From assembly GCF_001905885.1 (NCBI RefSeq), contig NZ_LIYH01000001.1, forward strand, positions 1,056,169 through 1,120,168: a DNA stretch of 64,000 nucleotides, in the 5' to 3' direction. The first letter of the stretch is position 1. Every line of letters begins with the position of its first letter. The translations under genes and the position numbers were made by a program. The notes beneath the pieces were generated by a model. It saw only the letters and a list, made by a program, of their open reading frames with translations. It did not search any database and was not told the DNA's origin. Shown here one piece after another: positions 1 to 10,008 of the stretch. This stretch comes from Streptomyces sp. CB03234. Its GTDB lineage: Bacteria; Actinomycetota; Actinomycetes; Streptomycetales; Streptomycetaceae.

Positions 1-218
1 ACGGCTCGGCTCCAGGGAGGACCGGCACCGGGGTCTCCTGTTCGGGGGTTCGACGGTTCTCGGGAAAGGTGTACTTCACCGTACGCGACCGGACTGACAC
101 CGACCAGAGCCGTCGCCGCCCCCGCACGGCCACGGGAGAGCCCGCGCACGGCGGCGGGCGGGATCGGGGGCCCCGCTCGGGTTAAGGTCTGATCGACGGA
201 ACACAGGAGGCATTCGAG

Positions 219-980
219 TTGATCTACGGCGCAATGAAGTTCTCCATCGGGGGGTCGCTGAAGCTTGCCTTCAGGCCCTGGGTGGAGGGCCTCGAGAACA
301 TTCCCGCCGAGGGGCCGGCGATCCTCGCGAGCAACCACCTCTCCTTCTCCGACTCCTTCTTCCTGCCGGCGGTCCTGGACCGCAAGGTGACCTTCATCGC
401 CAAGGCGGAGTACTTCACCTCGCCCGGTGTGAAGGGCAAGCTCACCGCCGCGTTCTTCAAGGGCGTCGGCCAGCTGCCCGTGGACCGCTCGGGTGCGCGC
501 GGCGCCGGCGAGGCCGCGATCAAGAGCGGTATCGAGGTCATCGAGCGCGGTGAGCTCTTCGGCATCTACCCGGAGGGCACCCGTTCGCCGGACGGCCGGC
601 TCTACCGGGGCAAGCCCGGTGGCCTCGCGCGCGTGGCGCTGGCCACCGGCGCGCCGGTCATCCCGGTCGCGATGATCGACACCGAGAAGATCCAGCCGCC
701 CGGCAAGGTCATCCCCAAGCTGATGCGCCCGGGGATCCGGATCGGGAAGCCCCTGGACTTCAGCCGCTACCAGGGCATGGACGGCGACCGCTTCATCCTG
801 CGCTCGGTCACCGACGAGGTGATGTACGAGATCATGAAGCTGTCCGGCCAGGAGTACGTGGACATCTACGCGACGGCGGCCAAGCGGCAGATCGCCGACG
901 CGGAGAAGGCGGCGAAGGAAGCTGCGAAGGAAGCGGCGAAGGAAGCGGCGAAGGCCGAGCGCGAACAGTCCGGCGCGTAA
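219..980 (+). CDS. plsC: 1-acyl-sn-glycerol-3-phosphate acyltransferase (PlsC family)
   Basis: Predicted membrane-associated acyltransferase that adds a second acyl chain to lysophosphatidate in phospholipid synthesis. The 253-residue product has the family signature NHLSFSD (H40, D45; the H-x4-D catalytic motif) and the substrate-binding EGTRS block at 119-123. I chose the TTG start because AGGAGG lies 8 bp upstream (205-210); an ATG five codons later has no comparable site. The C-terminus is a short Lys/Glu/Ala repeat (KEAA repeated three times), probably a charged helix. Actinobacteria carry several PlsC paralogues, so the substrate (lysophosphatidate or another acyl acceptor) is inferred from family only. 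Confidence 0.88.
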   Translation: MIYGAMKFSIGGSLKLAFRPWVEGLENIPAEGPAILASNHLSFSDSFFLPAVLDRKVTFIAKAEYFTSPGVKGKLTAAFFKGVGQLPVDRSGARGAGEAAIKSGIEVIERGELFGIYPEGTRSPDGRLYRGKPGGLARVALATGAPVIPVAMIDTEKIQPPGKVIPKLMRPGIRIGKPLDFSRYQGMDGDRFILRSVTDEVMYEIMKLSGQEYVDIYATAAKRQIADAEKAAKEAAKEAAKEAAKAEREQSGA

Positions 981-999
981 GCGCGCCGTTCGTCCGGGG

Positions 1000-2217
1000 G
1001 TGGGGGAGTTGGCCAGGCGCGAGCGTGTCGTCCGCATGTCCGTCGAGCAGCCGCTGTGGCGGGCTCTGACCGCCTACCGCGTCCTCACCATGGCGTACGC
1101 GGTGCTCCTCTTCATCTCCAGCCGGGAGAAGTTCGAGCGCCCGTGGGTCGCCGTCGCGTTCCTCGCCGTCATGTCCGTCTGGACGCTGGCCACGCTCCCC
1201 AAGGTGGCCGGCGCCACCAGCTGCACCAAGCGGTTCCTCGTCGCCGACCTGACCGTCGCCCTCACCGGCATCCTGCTCACCCCGCTCGCCGACGTGCACG
1301 CCCAGTCGTTCGACGGCCCGACGCTGCCGACCATCTGGACGGCCGGTTCGGTCCTCGCGTACGCCATCAAGGGCGGCTGGCGCTGGGCCGCCTTCGCCTC
1401 GTCCCTGGTCGCCGTCGCCAACATCGTCGAGCGCGGCCACCCCAGCCGGGACACCCTGCACAATGTGCTGCTGGTGTGGGTCGCCTCCATAGCGATCGGT
1501 TACGTCGTCGAAGTCGCCCGCGCCTCCGAACGGACCCTCGCGCGGGCCCTGGAGATCGAGGCGGCCACCCGGGAGCGGGAGCGGCTGGCCCGCGACATCC
1601 ACGACTCGGTCCTCCAGGTACTGGCCATGGTCCAGCGCCGGGGCACGGCCCTGGGCGGCGAGGCCGCCGAGCTCGGCCGGATGGCGGGGGAGCAGGAGGT
1701 CGCGCTGCGCACCCTGGTCGCGGGCGGCCTGACCCGTACCTCGCGCGTCTCGGAGGACGAGTCGCTGGGCGCCGTCGTCCGCGAGGTGGACGAACCGGAC
1801 GACGACGGCCCGGCCGACCTGCGCGCCCTGCTCGCCCCGCACGCCGGGGCCCGGGTGACCTTCTCGGAACCGGGCGCTCCGGTGCTGCTGGCGCCCGGTG
1901 CGGCGAGGGAGCTCGCGGCCGCTGTCAGTGCCGCCCTGGACAATGTCCGCAGACACGCGGGCGACGGTGCCCGGGCGTGGATCCTGGTCGAGGACTGGCC
2001 GGACGAGGTGATCGTCACGGTCCGGGACGACGGGCCGGGCATCCCGGACGGGCGGCTCGCGCAGGCGGAAGGCGAAGGGCGGCTCGGCGTCGCGCAGTCC
2101 ATCCGGGGCAGGCTCCGGGACCTGGGCGGCACCGCCGAGCTGGTCTCCGTCCCGGGGCAGGGCACGGAAGTCGAACTGAAGGTTCCAAGGGTTTCACGGG
2201 GGAAGGCAGGGAAATGA
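1000..2217 (+). CDS. Two-component sensor histidine kinase, NarL/MacS type
   Basis: Membrane sensor kinase of 405 residues. Residues about 20-170 hold five or six hydrophobic segments with short loops and no large extracellular domain. The dimerisation/phosphoacceptor motif RLARDIHDSVLQ places the phosphorylated His at about 201. A C-terminal ATPase follows, with N-box ALDNVRRHA and G-box DDGPGIP. The stop codon overlaps the ATG of the response regulator by 4 bp, so the two are a translationally coupled pair. The GTG at 1000 is uncertain: an in-frame ATG at 1036 (MSVEQPLW) would remove 12 residues. The signal sensed cannot be told from the sequence. Confidence 0.88.
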   Translation: MGELARRERVVRMSVEQPLWRALTAYRVLTMAYAVLLFISSREKFERPWVAVAFLAVMSVWTLATLPKVAGATSCTKRFLVADLTVALTGILLTPLADVHAQSFDGPTLPTIWTAGSVLAYAIKGGWRWAAFASSLVAVANIVERGHPSRDTLHNVLLVWVASIAIGYVVEVARASERTLARALEIEAATRERERLARDIHDSVLQVLAMVQRRGTALGGEAAELGRMAGEQEVALRTLVAGGLTRTSRVSEDESLGAVVREVDEPDDDGPADLRALLAPHAGARVTFSEPGAPVLLAPGAARELAAAVSAALDNVRRHAGDGARAWILVEDWPDEVIVTVRDDGPGIPDGRLAQAEGEGRLGVAQSIRGRLRDLGGTAELVSVPGQGTEVELKVPRVSRGKAGK

Positions 2218-2885
2218 GCGAGCAGCAGATCAAGGTGATGGTGGTCGACGACCACCCGATGTGGCGGGACGCGGTCGCCCGCGACCTGGCCGAGGCCGGG
2301 TTCGACGTGGTCGCCACGGCCGGCGACGGCGAGCAGGCCGTGCGCCGCGCCCAGGCCACCCGCCCCGACGTGCTGGTCCTCGACCTGAATCTGCCGGCCA
2401 AGCCCGGCGTCCAGGTCTGCAAGGAGCTCGTCGCCGCCAACCCCGCCCTGCGGGTGCTGGTGCTCTCCGCGAGCGGCGAGCACGCCGACGTACTGGAGGC
2501 GGTGAAGTCCGGCGCGACCGGGTACCTCCTGAAGTCGGCCAGCACCGATGAGCTGCTCGACGCCGTGCGCCGGACGGCCGTCGGCGACCCGGTCTTCACG
2601 CCGGGCCTGGCGGGCCTGGTCCTCGGAGAGTACCGCCGGCTGGCCTCCGAGCCGCTGCCGGCGACCGGCGCGGACGAGCCGAAGGCCCCGCAGCTCACCG
2701 AGCGCGAGACCGAGGTGCTGCGGCTGGTCGCCAAGGGCCTGAGCTACAAGCAGATCGCCGAGCGCCTGGTCATCTCGCACCGCACCGTCCAGAACCACGT
2801 CCAGAACACGCTCGGCAAGCTCCAGCTCCACAACCGCGTCGAGCTGGTGCGGTACGCGATAGAACGCGGCCTCGACGACGCGTAG
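2214..2885 (+). CDS. NarL/LuxR-family response regulator
   Basis: Cognate regulator of the upstream kinase (ATGA overlap at 2214-2217), 223 residues. The receiver domain has the acidic pair D12-D13, the phosphoacceptor D57 in VLDLNLP, the switch Ser in VLSAS and the conserved Lys in GYLLKS. The C-terminal LuxR-type helix-turn-helix runs from LTERETEVLRLVAKG to RVELVRYAI (about 161-217). The family binds DNA as a phosphorylation-dependent dimer. No target site is evident here, and the next gene, pfkA, has its own leader of about 125 bp. Confidence 0.92.
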   Translation: MSEQQIKVMVVDDHPMWRDAVARDLAEAGFDVVATAGDGEQAVRRAQATRPDVLVLDLNLPAKPGVQVCKELVAANPALRVLVLSASGEHADVLEAVKSGATGYLLKSASTDELLDAVRRTAVGDPVFTPGLAGLVLGEYRRLASEPLPATGADEPKAPQLTERETEVLRLVAKGLSYKQIAERLVISHRTVQNHVQNTLGKLQLHNRVELVRYAIERGLDDA

Positions 2886-3010
2886 CGCGTAACTCTCCTA
2901 CGCCTGCCTGGAATTCACCTTTCGTACCGTCCCGGAGTGACGCAGGTCACCATTAGCGTGGCCCGTGTACGTCTCCGTGTGCGTCTCCGTGACGGCGAAG
3001 GGAAGTATCC

Positions 3011-4039
3011 ATGCGGGTCGGAGTACTGACCGGGGGCGGCGACTGCCCCGGTCTCAACGCGGTCATCCGCGCCATCGTCCGCAAGGGCGTCCAGGAGTAC
3101 GGCTACTCCTTCACCGGCTTCCGGGACGGCTGGCGCGGCCCCCTGGAGGGCGACACCGTACGCCTCGACATCCCTGCCGTGCGCGGCATCCTGCCGCGCG
3201 GCGGCACCATCCTCGGCTCCTCGCGCACCAACCCCCTCAAGGTGAAGGACGGTGTCCGCCGCATCAAGGACACCCTCGCCGAGCACGACGTGGAAGCGCT
3301 GATCACGATCGGCGGCGAGGACACCCTCGGCGTCGCCGCGCGCCTGAGCGACGAGTACGGCATCCCGTGCGTCGGCGTACCGAAGACCATCGACAACGAC
3401 CTGTCCGCCACCGACTACACCTTCGGCTTCGACACGGCGGTCGGCATCGCGACCGAGGCCATCGACCGCCTCCACACCACCGCCGAGTCCCATATGCGTG
3501 TCCTGGTCGTGGAGGTGATGGGGCGTCATGCCGGCTGGATAGCCCTGCACTCGGGCCTCGCCGGCGGCGCCAACGTCATCCTCATCCCCGAGCAGCGCTT
3601 CGACGTCGAGCAGGTCTGCTCCTGGGTGACCTCCCGCTTCCGGGCGTCGTACGCGCCGATCGTCGTCGTCGCCGAGGGGGCGATGCCGAGGGACGGCGAC
3701 ATGGTCCTCAAGGACGAGACGCTGGACTCCTTCGGCCACGTCCGGCTCTCGGGGGTCGGCGAGTGGCTCGCCAAGGAGATCGAGAAGCGGACCGGGAAGG
3801 AGGCCCGCACCACCGTCCTCGGACACGTCCAGCGCGGCGGCACCCCCAGCGCCTTCGACCGCTGGCTGGCCACCCGGTTCGGTCTGCACGCGATCGACGC
3901 CGTGCGGGACGGCGACTTCGGCACGATGGTCGCCCTGCGCGGCACGGACATCGTCCGCGTACCGATCGCCGAGGCGACCGCGCGGCTGAAGACGGTGGAC
4001 CCGAAGCTGTACGAGGAGGTCGGGGTCTTCTTCGGCTGA
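3011..4039 (+). CDS. pfkA: 6-phosphofructokinase
   Basis: Glycolytic phosphorylation of fructose 6-phosphate. The 342-residue protein starts with the nucleotide loop GVLTGGGDCPGLN and carries the catalytic TIDND motif (D128, D130) and the MGRHAGW block. The ATG has a purine-rich ribosome site (AAGGGAAG at 2998-3005). The two positions that usually separate donors, Gly104 and Gly124 in the E. coli enzyme, are Asp104 (GGEDT) and Lys125 (VPKTID) here, the pattern of pyrophosphate-dependent enzymes. Streptomyces enzymes of this branch have nevertheless been reported to use ATP, so the donor should not be assigned from these residues alone. Confidence 0.93.
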   Translation: MRVGVLTGGGDCPGLNAVIRAIVRKGVQEYGYSFTGFRDGWRGPLEGDTVRLDIPAVRGILPRGGTILGSSRTNPLKVKDGVRRIKDTLAEHDVEALITIGGEDTLGVAARLSDEYGIPCVGVPKTIDNDLSATDYTFGFDTAVGIATEAIDRLHTTAESHMRVLVVEVMGRHAGWIALHSGLAGGANVILIPEQRFDVEQVCSWVTSRFRASYAPIVVVAEGAMPRDGDMVLKDETLDSFGHVRLSGVGEWLAKEIEKRTGKEARTTVLGHVQRGGTPSAFDRWLATRFGLHAIDAVRDGDFGTMVALRGTDIVRVPIAEATARLKTVDPKLYEEVGVFFG

Positions 4040-4056
4040 GCCCACCCTCGTGCCCT

Positions 4057-4083
4057 GGGCCGGGCGCGCGCGGCTCCCGGCCC
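4057..4083. terminator. Stem-loop between convergent pfkA and trpEG
   Basis: GGGCCGGG (4057-4064) pairs perfectly with CCCGGCCC (4076-4083) around an 11-nt loop. It sits in the 59-bp gap between two convergent stop codons and has no T-tract, so it is a plausible bidirectional terminator of the U-tract-poor kind common in Streptomyces. Confidence 0.5.
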
Positions 4084-4098
4084 GTGAGCCCGGCCCCT

Positions 4099-5970
4099 TC
4101 ACCTCCGGCTGACGTCCAGCGCCCGCACCAGGTCCCGGACCACCGAAGCGCCCCGCAGCGTCAGCACCGACTCGGGATGGAACTGCACGCCCGCGAAGCC
4201 CGGCCCACGCAGCGCGTGCACCTCGCCGGTCACCGGGTCGCGGCTCACCTCGACGCCGTGCGCCGCCAGCTCGGTGACCGTCTCCTCGTCGCACCGGGCG
4301 GTGAAGCTGTTGTAGAACCCGACCGTCTCCTCCGTACCGAAGAGGTCGATCCGCACCTGTGCGCCCTGGAAGGGCACCGCCTTGCGCACGATCGGCAGGC
4401 CCAGCTCGGCGGCGATCAGCTCGTGGCCGAGGCACACGCCCAGCAGCCCGTGACGATGACCGCGTACGAGATCGGCGGCCAGCGCCCGCAGCGAGCACAT
4501 CTTCGGGTCGGTCAGGTCTCCGGGGTCACCGGGGCCGGGCCCCAGCACCACCGGGCCCTCGTGCGCGAGCGCCGCCTCCCGCAGCCCCGGCTCGTCGAAC
4601 CTCCGGACCGTGACGTCCAGGCCCGAGGAGCGCAGCAGGTGCGCGAGCATCGCGGTGAACGTGTCCTCGCCGTCGACCACCAGGGCGTGCCCGGTCAGCT
4701 CGGCGGACGGGCTCTGCATCTTCAGCCAGAACGGCGCCAGGTCCGCCCGCCGCGCGTCCAGGGCCGCCCGTACACGCGGATCGTCGGCCAGCCGGGGCCG
4801 TACCGCCTCCTCGCGCGGCCGCCCGGGGCGTACCCCCAGCGCCGCCAGGACGCCCGCCGCCTTGGCGTGCGTCTCGGCGACCTCACCCGCCGGATCCGAG
4901 TGCCGCACCAGCGTGGCGCCGACCGGGACGCGCAGCCGGCCGGCGGCCGAGATGTCGGCGGTACGGATCAGGATCGGCGAGTCCAGGGTCTGCGCCCCGC
5001 CCGCGTCCGTACCGAGGAGCGCCAGGGCGCCCGCGTAGTAGCCGCGGCCCCTGCTCTCGTGGCGCTCGATGACCCGGCAGGCGTTCTGGACGGGCGACCC
5101 GGTGACGGTGGCCGCGAACATCGTCTCGCGCAGCACCTCCCGTACGTCCAGGGAGGACCGGCCCCGCAGCTCGTACTCGGTGTGCGCGAGGTGCGCCATC
5201 TCCTTGAGTCTCGGCCCGATCACCACCCCGCCCATGTCGCCGACCGTGCACATCATCTTCAGCTCCTCGTCCACCACCATGGAGAGTTCGTCGGTCTCCT
5301 TCCGGTCGGCGAGAAACGTCAGCAGGCCCTCGGGAGTCGGCCCGCCGGCCGGATAGCGGTAGGTGCCGCTGATCGGGTTCATGGTGACCGTCCCGCCCGA
5401 CATGCGGACGTGCACCTCGGGGCTCGCCCCGACCAGCGTGCGCTCCCCGGTGTGCACGACGAAGGTCCAGTACGCGCCCCGCTCGCCGGCCAGCAGCCGG
5501 CGGAACAGCGCCAGCGCGTCACGCCGCCCGAACCCGGGGATCGTGCCGGTGTACGTACGGCGGATGACGAAGTTCGCCCCCTCGCCGCGCCCGATCTCGT
5601 CCTCGATGACGCGGCGCACGGTCCCCGCGTACTCCTCGTCGGACACGTCGAAGGCACCGTCCTCGACCGTCACGTCGTGCGCCGGAAGCTGCTCCAGCGC
5701 GTCGGCGAGCGGCAGCTCGTACGCCTCGTCGGCGACCAGCACGGACAGCGGCGTGCCGTCGTCCCGCACGTCGAAGCCCCGCTCCCGCAGCTGCCGGAAC
5801 GGCACCAGGGCGAGGGAAGGCCGGTCCCCGACGGGGATCTCGGCCAGGCGCCCGGCCTCGTGCACGGCGCCGATCAGCACCTCGACGGTGTCGTGGTCCC
5901 GACCGGGGGTGCGGCGGCGCAGCAGGGCGAAGGGCGGGCAGGAGTCGTCGAGCAGCCGAGTGAGGTCCAT
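4099..5970 (-). CDS. trpEG: Anthranilate synthase, fused TrpE-TrpG
   Basis: Makes anthranilate from chorismate and glutamine, the first step of the Trp branch. The 623-residue fusion has a chorismate-binding half (about 1-400, with PISGTYRY, the RKETDELSMVVDEELKMMC block and the GSPVQNACRVIE block) joined to a class I glutamine amidotransferase half (from about 425; nucleophile Cys513 in GVCLGHE, His598 and Glu600 in FHPES). The architecture resembles PhzE-like fused enzymes, so 2-amino-2-deoxyisochorismate synthesis is formally possible. The Trp-codon leader directly upstream argues strongly for tryptophan supply. It diverges from DAHP synthase. Confidence 0.9.
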   Translation of the reverse strand: MDLTRLLDDSCPPFALLRRRTPGRDHDTVEVLIGAVHEAGRLAEIPVGDRPSLALVPFRQLRERGFDVRDDGTPLSVLVADEAYELPLADALEQLPAHDVTVEDGAFDVSDEEYAGTVRRVIEDEIGRGEGANFVIRRTYTGTIPGFGRRDALALFRRLLAGERGAYWTFVVHTGERTLVGASPEVHVRMSGGTVTMNPISGTYRYPAGGPTPEGLLTFLADRKETDELSMVVDEELKMMCTVGDMGGVVIGPRLKEMAHLAHTEYELRGRSSLDVREVLRETMFAATVTGSPVQNACRVIERHESRGRGYYAGALALLGTDAGGAQTLDSPILIRTADISAAGRLRVPVGATLVRHSDPAGEVAETHAKAAGVLAALGVRPGRPREEAVRPRLADDPRVRAALDARRADLAPFWLKMQSPSAELTGHALVVDGEDTFTAMLAHLLRSSGLDVTVRRFDEPGLREAALAHEGPVVLGPGPGDPGDLTDPKMCSLRALAADLVRGHRHGLLGVCLGHELIAAELGLPIVRKAVPFQGAQVRIDLFGTEETVGFYNSFTARCDEETVTELAAHGVEVSRDPVTGEVHALRGPGFAGVQFHPESVLTLRGASVVRDLVRALDVSRR

Positions 5971-6034
5971 CGGATGTGTTCCTTCCAGGTGGACGGATGT
6001 CCAGGTGGGGAGGAACGGCCCGTACGAAACGGAA

Positions 6035-6059
6035 GAAGGCCGCCCCTCGGGCGGCCTTC
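6035..6059 (-). promoter_or_regulatory. trp attenuator hairpin
   Basis: A perfect 11-bp stem (GAAGGCCGCCC at 6035-6045 with GGGCGGCCTTC at 6049-6059) and a 3-nt loop lie 22 bp downstream of the leader-peptide stop and 65 bp before the trpEG start. On the transcribed strand the stem is followed by a short T-rich stretch. The arrangement of Trp-rich leader, then hairpin, then Trp gene is that of ribosome-mediated transcription attenuation. A trp attenuator before an anthranilate synthase gene has been described in Streptomyces venezuelae. Confidence 0.8.
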
Positions 6060-6081
6060 GCGTGTGTCGGTGTACGCGCAG

Positions 6082-7594
<1,513 letters not shown>

Positions 7595-7635
7595 CCGGTG
7601 ATCGTTGATCTTGGCTGAATACAGCCTTGACGTGC

Positions 7636-7672
7636 CGATGGGGCGCGGATCCATGTGATCCGCGCCCCATCG
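7636..7672 (+). terminator. Terminator after DAHP synthase
   Basis: A perfect 16-bp inverted repeat (CGATGGGGCGCGGATC at 7636-7651 and its complement at 7657-7672) with a CATGT loop begins 41 bp after the stop codon and is followed by CCATTTCC. Confidence 0.85.
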
Positions 7673-7713
7673 CCATTTCCCGGGCTTTTGCGCGCCGTGG
7701 GCTACGGGTAAGG

Positions 7714-7732
7714 TTAGGTTAGCCTCACCGAT
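7714..7732 (+). promoter_or_regulatory. Iron box (DmdR/IdeR-type operator) before bfd
   Basis: TTAGGTTAGCCTCACCGAT matches 16 of 19 positions of the actinobacterial iron-box palindrome TTAGGTTAGCCTAACCTAA. It ends 55 bp before the bfd start, where a DmdR/IdeR repressor loaded with Fe(II) would block the promoter. This predicts induction of bfd in iron-poor conditions. Confidence 0.8.
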
Positions 7733-7787
7733 CAAGGGCGGGGTCCCCGTAACCCGTCCCGTCGATCCCCGCAGGGAGGTGAACCGC

Positions 7788-8045
7788 GTGTACGTCTGCT
7801 CGTGCTTCGGTGTCACCGAGAAGCAGGTCAAGGAACACGCGGACGCCGGCGCCTGCACGCCCCGCCAGATAGCGTCGGCCTGCAAGGCCGGCACGGACTG
7901 CGGATCCTGCGTACGCCGCATCCAGGCGATCCTCGGCCGCGGCAACTGCCCGCGGCGCGAGCTGGTGGATCAGGGCAAGCCCGCGCTCACGGCCGCCGAA
8001 GCCGTGGTCGCCGTGGACGCCGTGGAGCTGCGCGAGGCCGCCTAG
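7788..8045 (+). CDS. bfd: Bacterioferritin-associated ferredoxin (Bfd-type [2Fe-2S] protein)
   Basis: A small [2Fe-2S] protein that passes electrons to bacterioferritin so stored Fe(III) can be released. From the GTG at 7788 it has 85 residues. The cluster ligands are C4-x-C6 and C38-x2-C41 (CSC...CGSC), the Bfd spacing. GGGAGG at 7774-7779 lies 8 bp before this GTG; another in-frame GTG at 7779 overlaps the ribosome site and is less likely. An iron box lies upstream and bacterioferritin is the convergent neighbour 11 bp away. Confidence 0.9.
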   Translation: MYVCSCFGVTEKQVKEHADAGACTPRQIASACKAGTDCGSCVRRIQAILGRGNCPRRELVDQGKPALTAAEAVVAVDAVELREAA

Positions 8046-8056
8046 GCCCGGCGGGC

Positions 8057-8536
8057 TCAGCTGTCCGGCTGCTCGATCAGCTGGGCGAGGTAGAGCGCCT
8101 CACCGAGCTTGTCGACCAGTTCCAGCTGGGTGTCGAGGTAGTCGATGTGGTGCTCCTCGTCGGCCAGGATCGACTCGAAGATGTTCGCGGACGTGATGTC
8201 GCCCTTGTTGCGCATGACCTCGATGCCGCGCCTGAGCCGGTCGATGGCCTCCACCTCGACCTGCCGGTCCGCCTGGAACATCTCCGTGACCGTCTGGCCG
8301 ATGCGGACGTGGAAGAGCCGCTGGTAGTTCGGCAGCCCTTCGAGGAAGAGGATCCGGTCGGTGAGGACCTCGGCGTGCTTCATCTCGTCGAACGACTCCG
8401 CACGGGTGTATTTGGCGAGCTTCGTCCACCCGAAGTTCTCCTGCATCTTCGCGTGCAGGAAGTACTGGTTGATCGCCGTGAGCTCGGCGGTCAGCTGCTC
8501 GTTGAGGAACTCGATGACCTCGGGGTCGCCCTGCAT
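8057..8536 (-). CDS. bfr: Bacterioferritin
   Basis: Iron-storage ferritin with ferroxidase activity, 159 residues. Ferroxidase ligands are visible: E18, E51 and H54 in DEMKHAE, and the DEEHHIDY segment near 127-130. Met52 at the heme-ligand position indicates a heme-binding bacterioferritin rather than a plain ferritin. The ATG has AAGGAG 8 bp upstream (8545-8550), which rules out the 18-codon longer frame. It converges on bfd, its probable electron donor. Confidence 0.95.
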   Translation of the reverse strand: MQGDPEVIEFLNEQLTAELTAINQYFLHAKMQENFGWTKLAKYTRAESFDEMKHAEVLTDRILFLEGLPNYQRLFHVRIGQTVTEMFQADRQVEVEAIDRLRRGIEVMRNKGDITSANIFESILADEEHHIDYLDTQLELVDKLGEALYLAQLIEQPDS

Positions 8537-8693
8537 CGCAGAGGCTCCTTCCGCGCGTGTGAAAGGGGCAGATGCCGCGCATCCTCGCACCGCTGGAGAG
8601 GAGCGTCCAGTAAGTGCACGCTTAGTAGGAGTTGCCCGAATCTGCCTCGTGCCTGTGTCATGACCACCCTTCCCGGTCTGTCACCATTGAGTC

Positions 8694-9326
8694 ATGGGTC
8701 AGCCAGGGAGCGGGGAACACCGGGCAGCAGGGGAGTCCGAGCTTCCACCGGGGCAGCGGCTTCAGCGCGGCTGGCCGGTCACCCACTACGGGCCGGTCCC
8801 CAAGTTCAAGCCCGACCGCTGGGAGTTCCGGGTCTTCGGGGCCACCGCCAATGGCGACAAGCACTGCTGGAACCACGAGGAGTTCTCGGCGCTGCCGTTC
8901 TCCACGGTCGTGGCCGACCTGCACTGCGTGACGAAGTACAGCATGCTGGGGGCCGAATGGGGCGGGGTCCCCGCCCGTACGATCCTGGAACTGGCGCCGC
9001 CGGCCGCCAATGCCACGCATGTGATGGTGTGGGCCGAGTACGGGTTCAGTGCCAACATGCGGCTCGCCGACTTCGCCTCCGAGCGAACGATTTTCGCCAC
9101 GCACAAGGACGGTGAGCTGCTCACCGCCGAGCACGGTTTCCCGCTGCGGCTCGTCGTGCCGCACCTGTACGCCTGGAAGGGGCCCAAGTGGGTCCGGGGC
9201 GTGGAGTACATGACCGCCGATCGCCGCGGCTTCTGGGAGGAGCGCGGCTATCACAACATCGGCGACCCGTGGACGGAACAGAGGTACTCGTACCAGGAGG
9301 AGCCGGGGGACGGCCCGGAGCTCTGA
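8694..9326 (+). CDS. Molybdopterin-dependent oxidoreductase (sulfite oxidase / MsrP-like fold)
   Basis: A 210-residue protein made almost entirely of the sulfite-oxidase molybdopterin fold. The conserved Cys78 in DLHCVTKYS matches the molybdenum-coordinating Cys of the family. No signal peptide, Tat motif or heme domain is visible, unlike periplasmic MsrP, so it is probably cytoplasmic and the electron acceptor is unknown. The ATG at 8694 has no clear Shine-Dalgarno sequence. It is convergent with the DUF4396 gene. The substrate cannot be inferred. Confidence 0.8.
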   Translation: MGQPGSGEHRAAGESELPPGQRLQRGWPVTHYGPVPKFKPDRWEFRVFGATANGDKHCWNHEEFSALPFSTVVADLHCVTKYSMLGAEWGGVPARTILELAPPAANATHVMVWAEYGFSANMRLADFASERTIFATHKDGELLTAEHGFPLRLVVPHLYAWKGPKWVRGVEYMTADRRGFWEERGYHNIGDPWTEQRYSYQEEPGDGPEL

Positions 9327-9345
9327 TACCCCTGGGTGGTACTCG

Positions 9346-9972
9346 TCAGTGGTGGTACTGGTGCACCACCGCGTGCCCCTTGCCGCGGCCGATCATCCAC
9401 TTGTTGACGGGTGTGGTGATGAGGAAGGCGGCGAAGAGGGCGAAGGCCAGCACGCCCCAGAAGAACGCGTCGGTGAGGTGCGCGTCCATGGCGCCCGGCC
9501 AGAGGGCGAGGACGCCGTTGTCGATCAGCTCCATGACGGCGATGGACAGGGTGTCGGCGGCGAGGGCCACCCGGAAGGCGGTCCTGAAGTCGACGCCGGC
9601 CCTGAGGATGCCGCGCAGGGTGAGCGCGTAGCCGAAGAAGAAGGCCAGGGTGATCGCGAGGGCCATGGTCGGCACGGTGGACCAGCCCAGGGCCGTACCG
9701 ATGACCATGCCGAGAACCTCGCCGATGGCGCAGCCGGTGAGGCAGTGGAGGGTGGCCTTGGCGGCCATGGACCAGCTGACCTTGCCGCCGGTGGCGTGCT
9801 GGTGGTGGTGCTGGTGGTGCTCGTGCTCGTGGTGCTGCTCGTGCTCGTGGTGCTGCTCGGGCAAGCGGTGCTGCTCGGGCTCGTGGTTCTGCTGGTGCCC
9901 GTGGTTCTGCTGGTGCGCGTGTTCGCCGTGCTGGGTGTGACTTTCGTGCTGCATGAGAGCCCCCAAGGTCAT
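9346..9972 (-). CDS. DUF4396 membrane protein with His-rich N-terminus
   Basis: From the ATG at 9972 the product is 208 residues. Residues 9-59 contain 21 histidines in His/Gln/Glu runs (for example HHEHEQHHEHEHHQHHHQH), a likely soft-metal-binding tail. The rest holds three or four membrane segments; the first carries the HCLTGC pair (C77, C81), the last ends in TTPVNKWMIG. A frame open to 10032 runs through a CsoR-like operator at 10009-10025, so the real start must be 9972 or the ATG at 9954. The operator suggests copper-induced expression. Function is unknown: copper sequestration or transport is inferred from the His tail and operator only. Confidence 0.8.
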   Translation of the reverse strand: MTLGALMQHESHTQHGEHAHQQNHGHQQNHEPEQHRLPEQHHEHEQHHEHEHHQHHHQHATGGKVSWSMAAKATLHCLTGCAIGEVLGMVIGTALGWSTVPTMALAITLAFFFGYALTLRGILRAGVDFRTAFRVALAADTLSIAVMELIDNGVLALWPGAMDAHLTDAFFWGVLAFALFAAFLITTPVNKWMIGRGKGHAVVHQYHH

Positions 9973-10008
9973 GTGGCGGTAGCGGTTCCTGCCGACAGCA
10001 GGAACCGT

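Noticed and set aside
4099..5970. Phenazine or other secondary-metabolite PhzE
   Set aside because: The fused architecture resembles PhzE, but the Trp-codon leader and attenuator, the neighbouring DAHP synthase and the lack of other phz genes support primary tryptophan synthesis.
9781..9955. Repetitive Cys/Trp/Val-rich frames on the + strand opposite the His-rich region
   Set aside because: They are antisense readings of the CAC/CAT/GAG-rich His tail of the DUF4396 protein and have no start signal or conserved domain.
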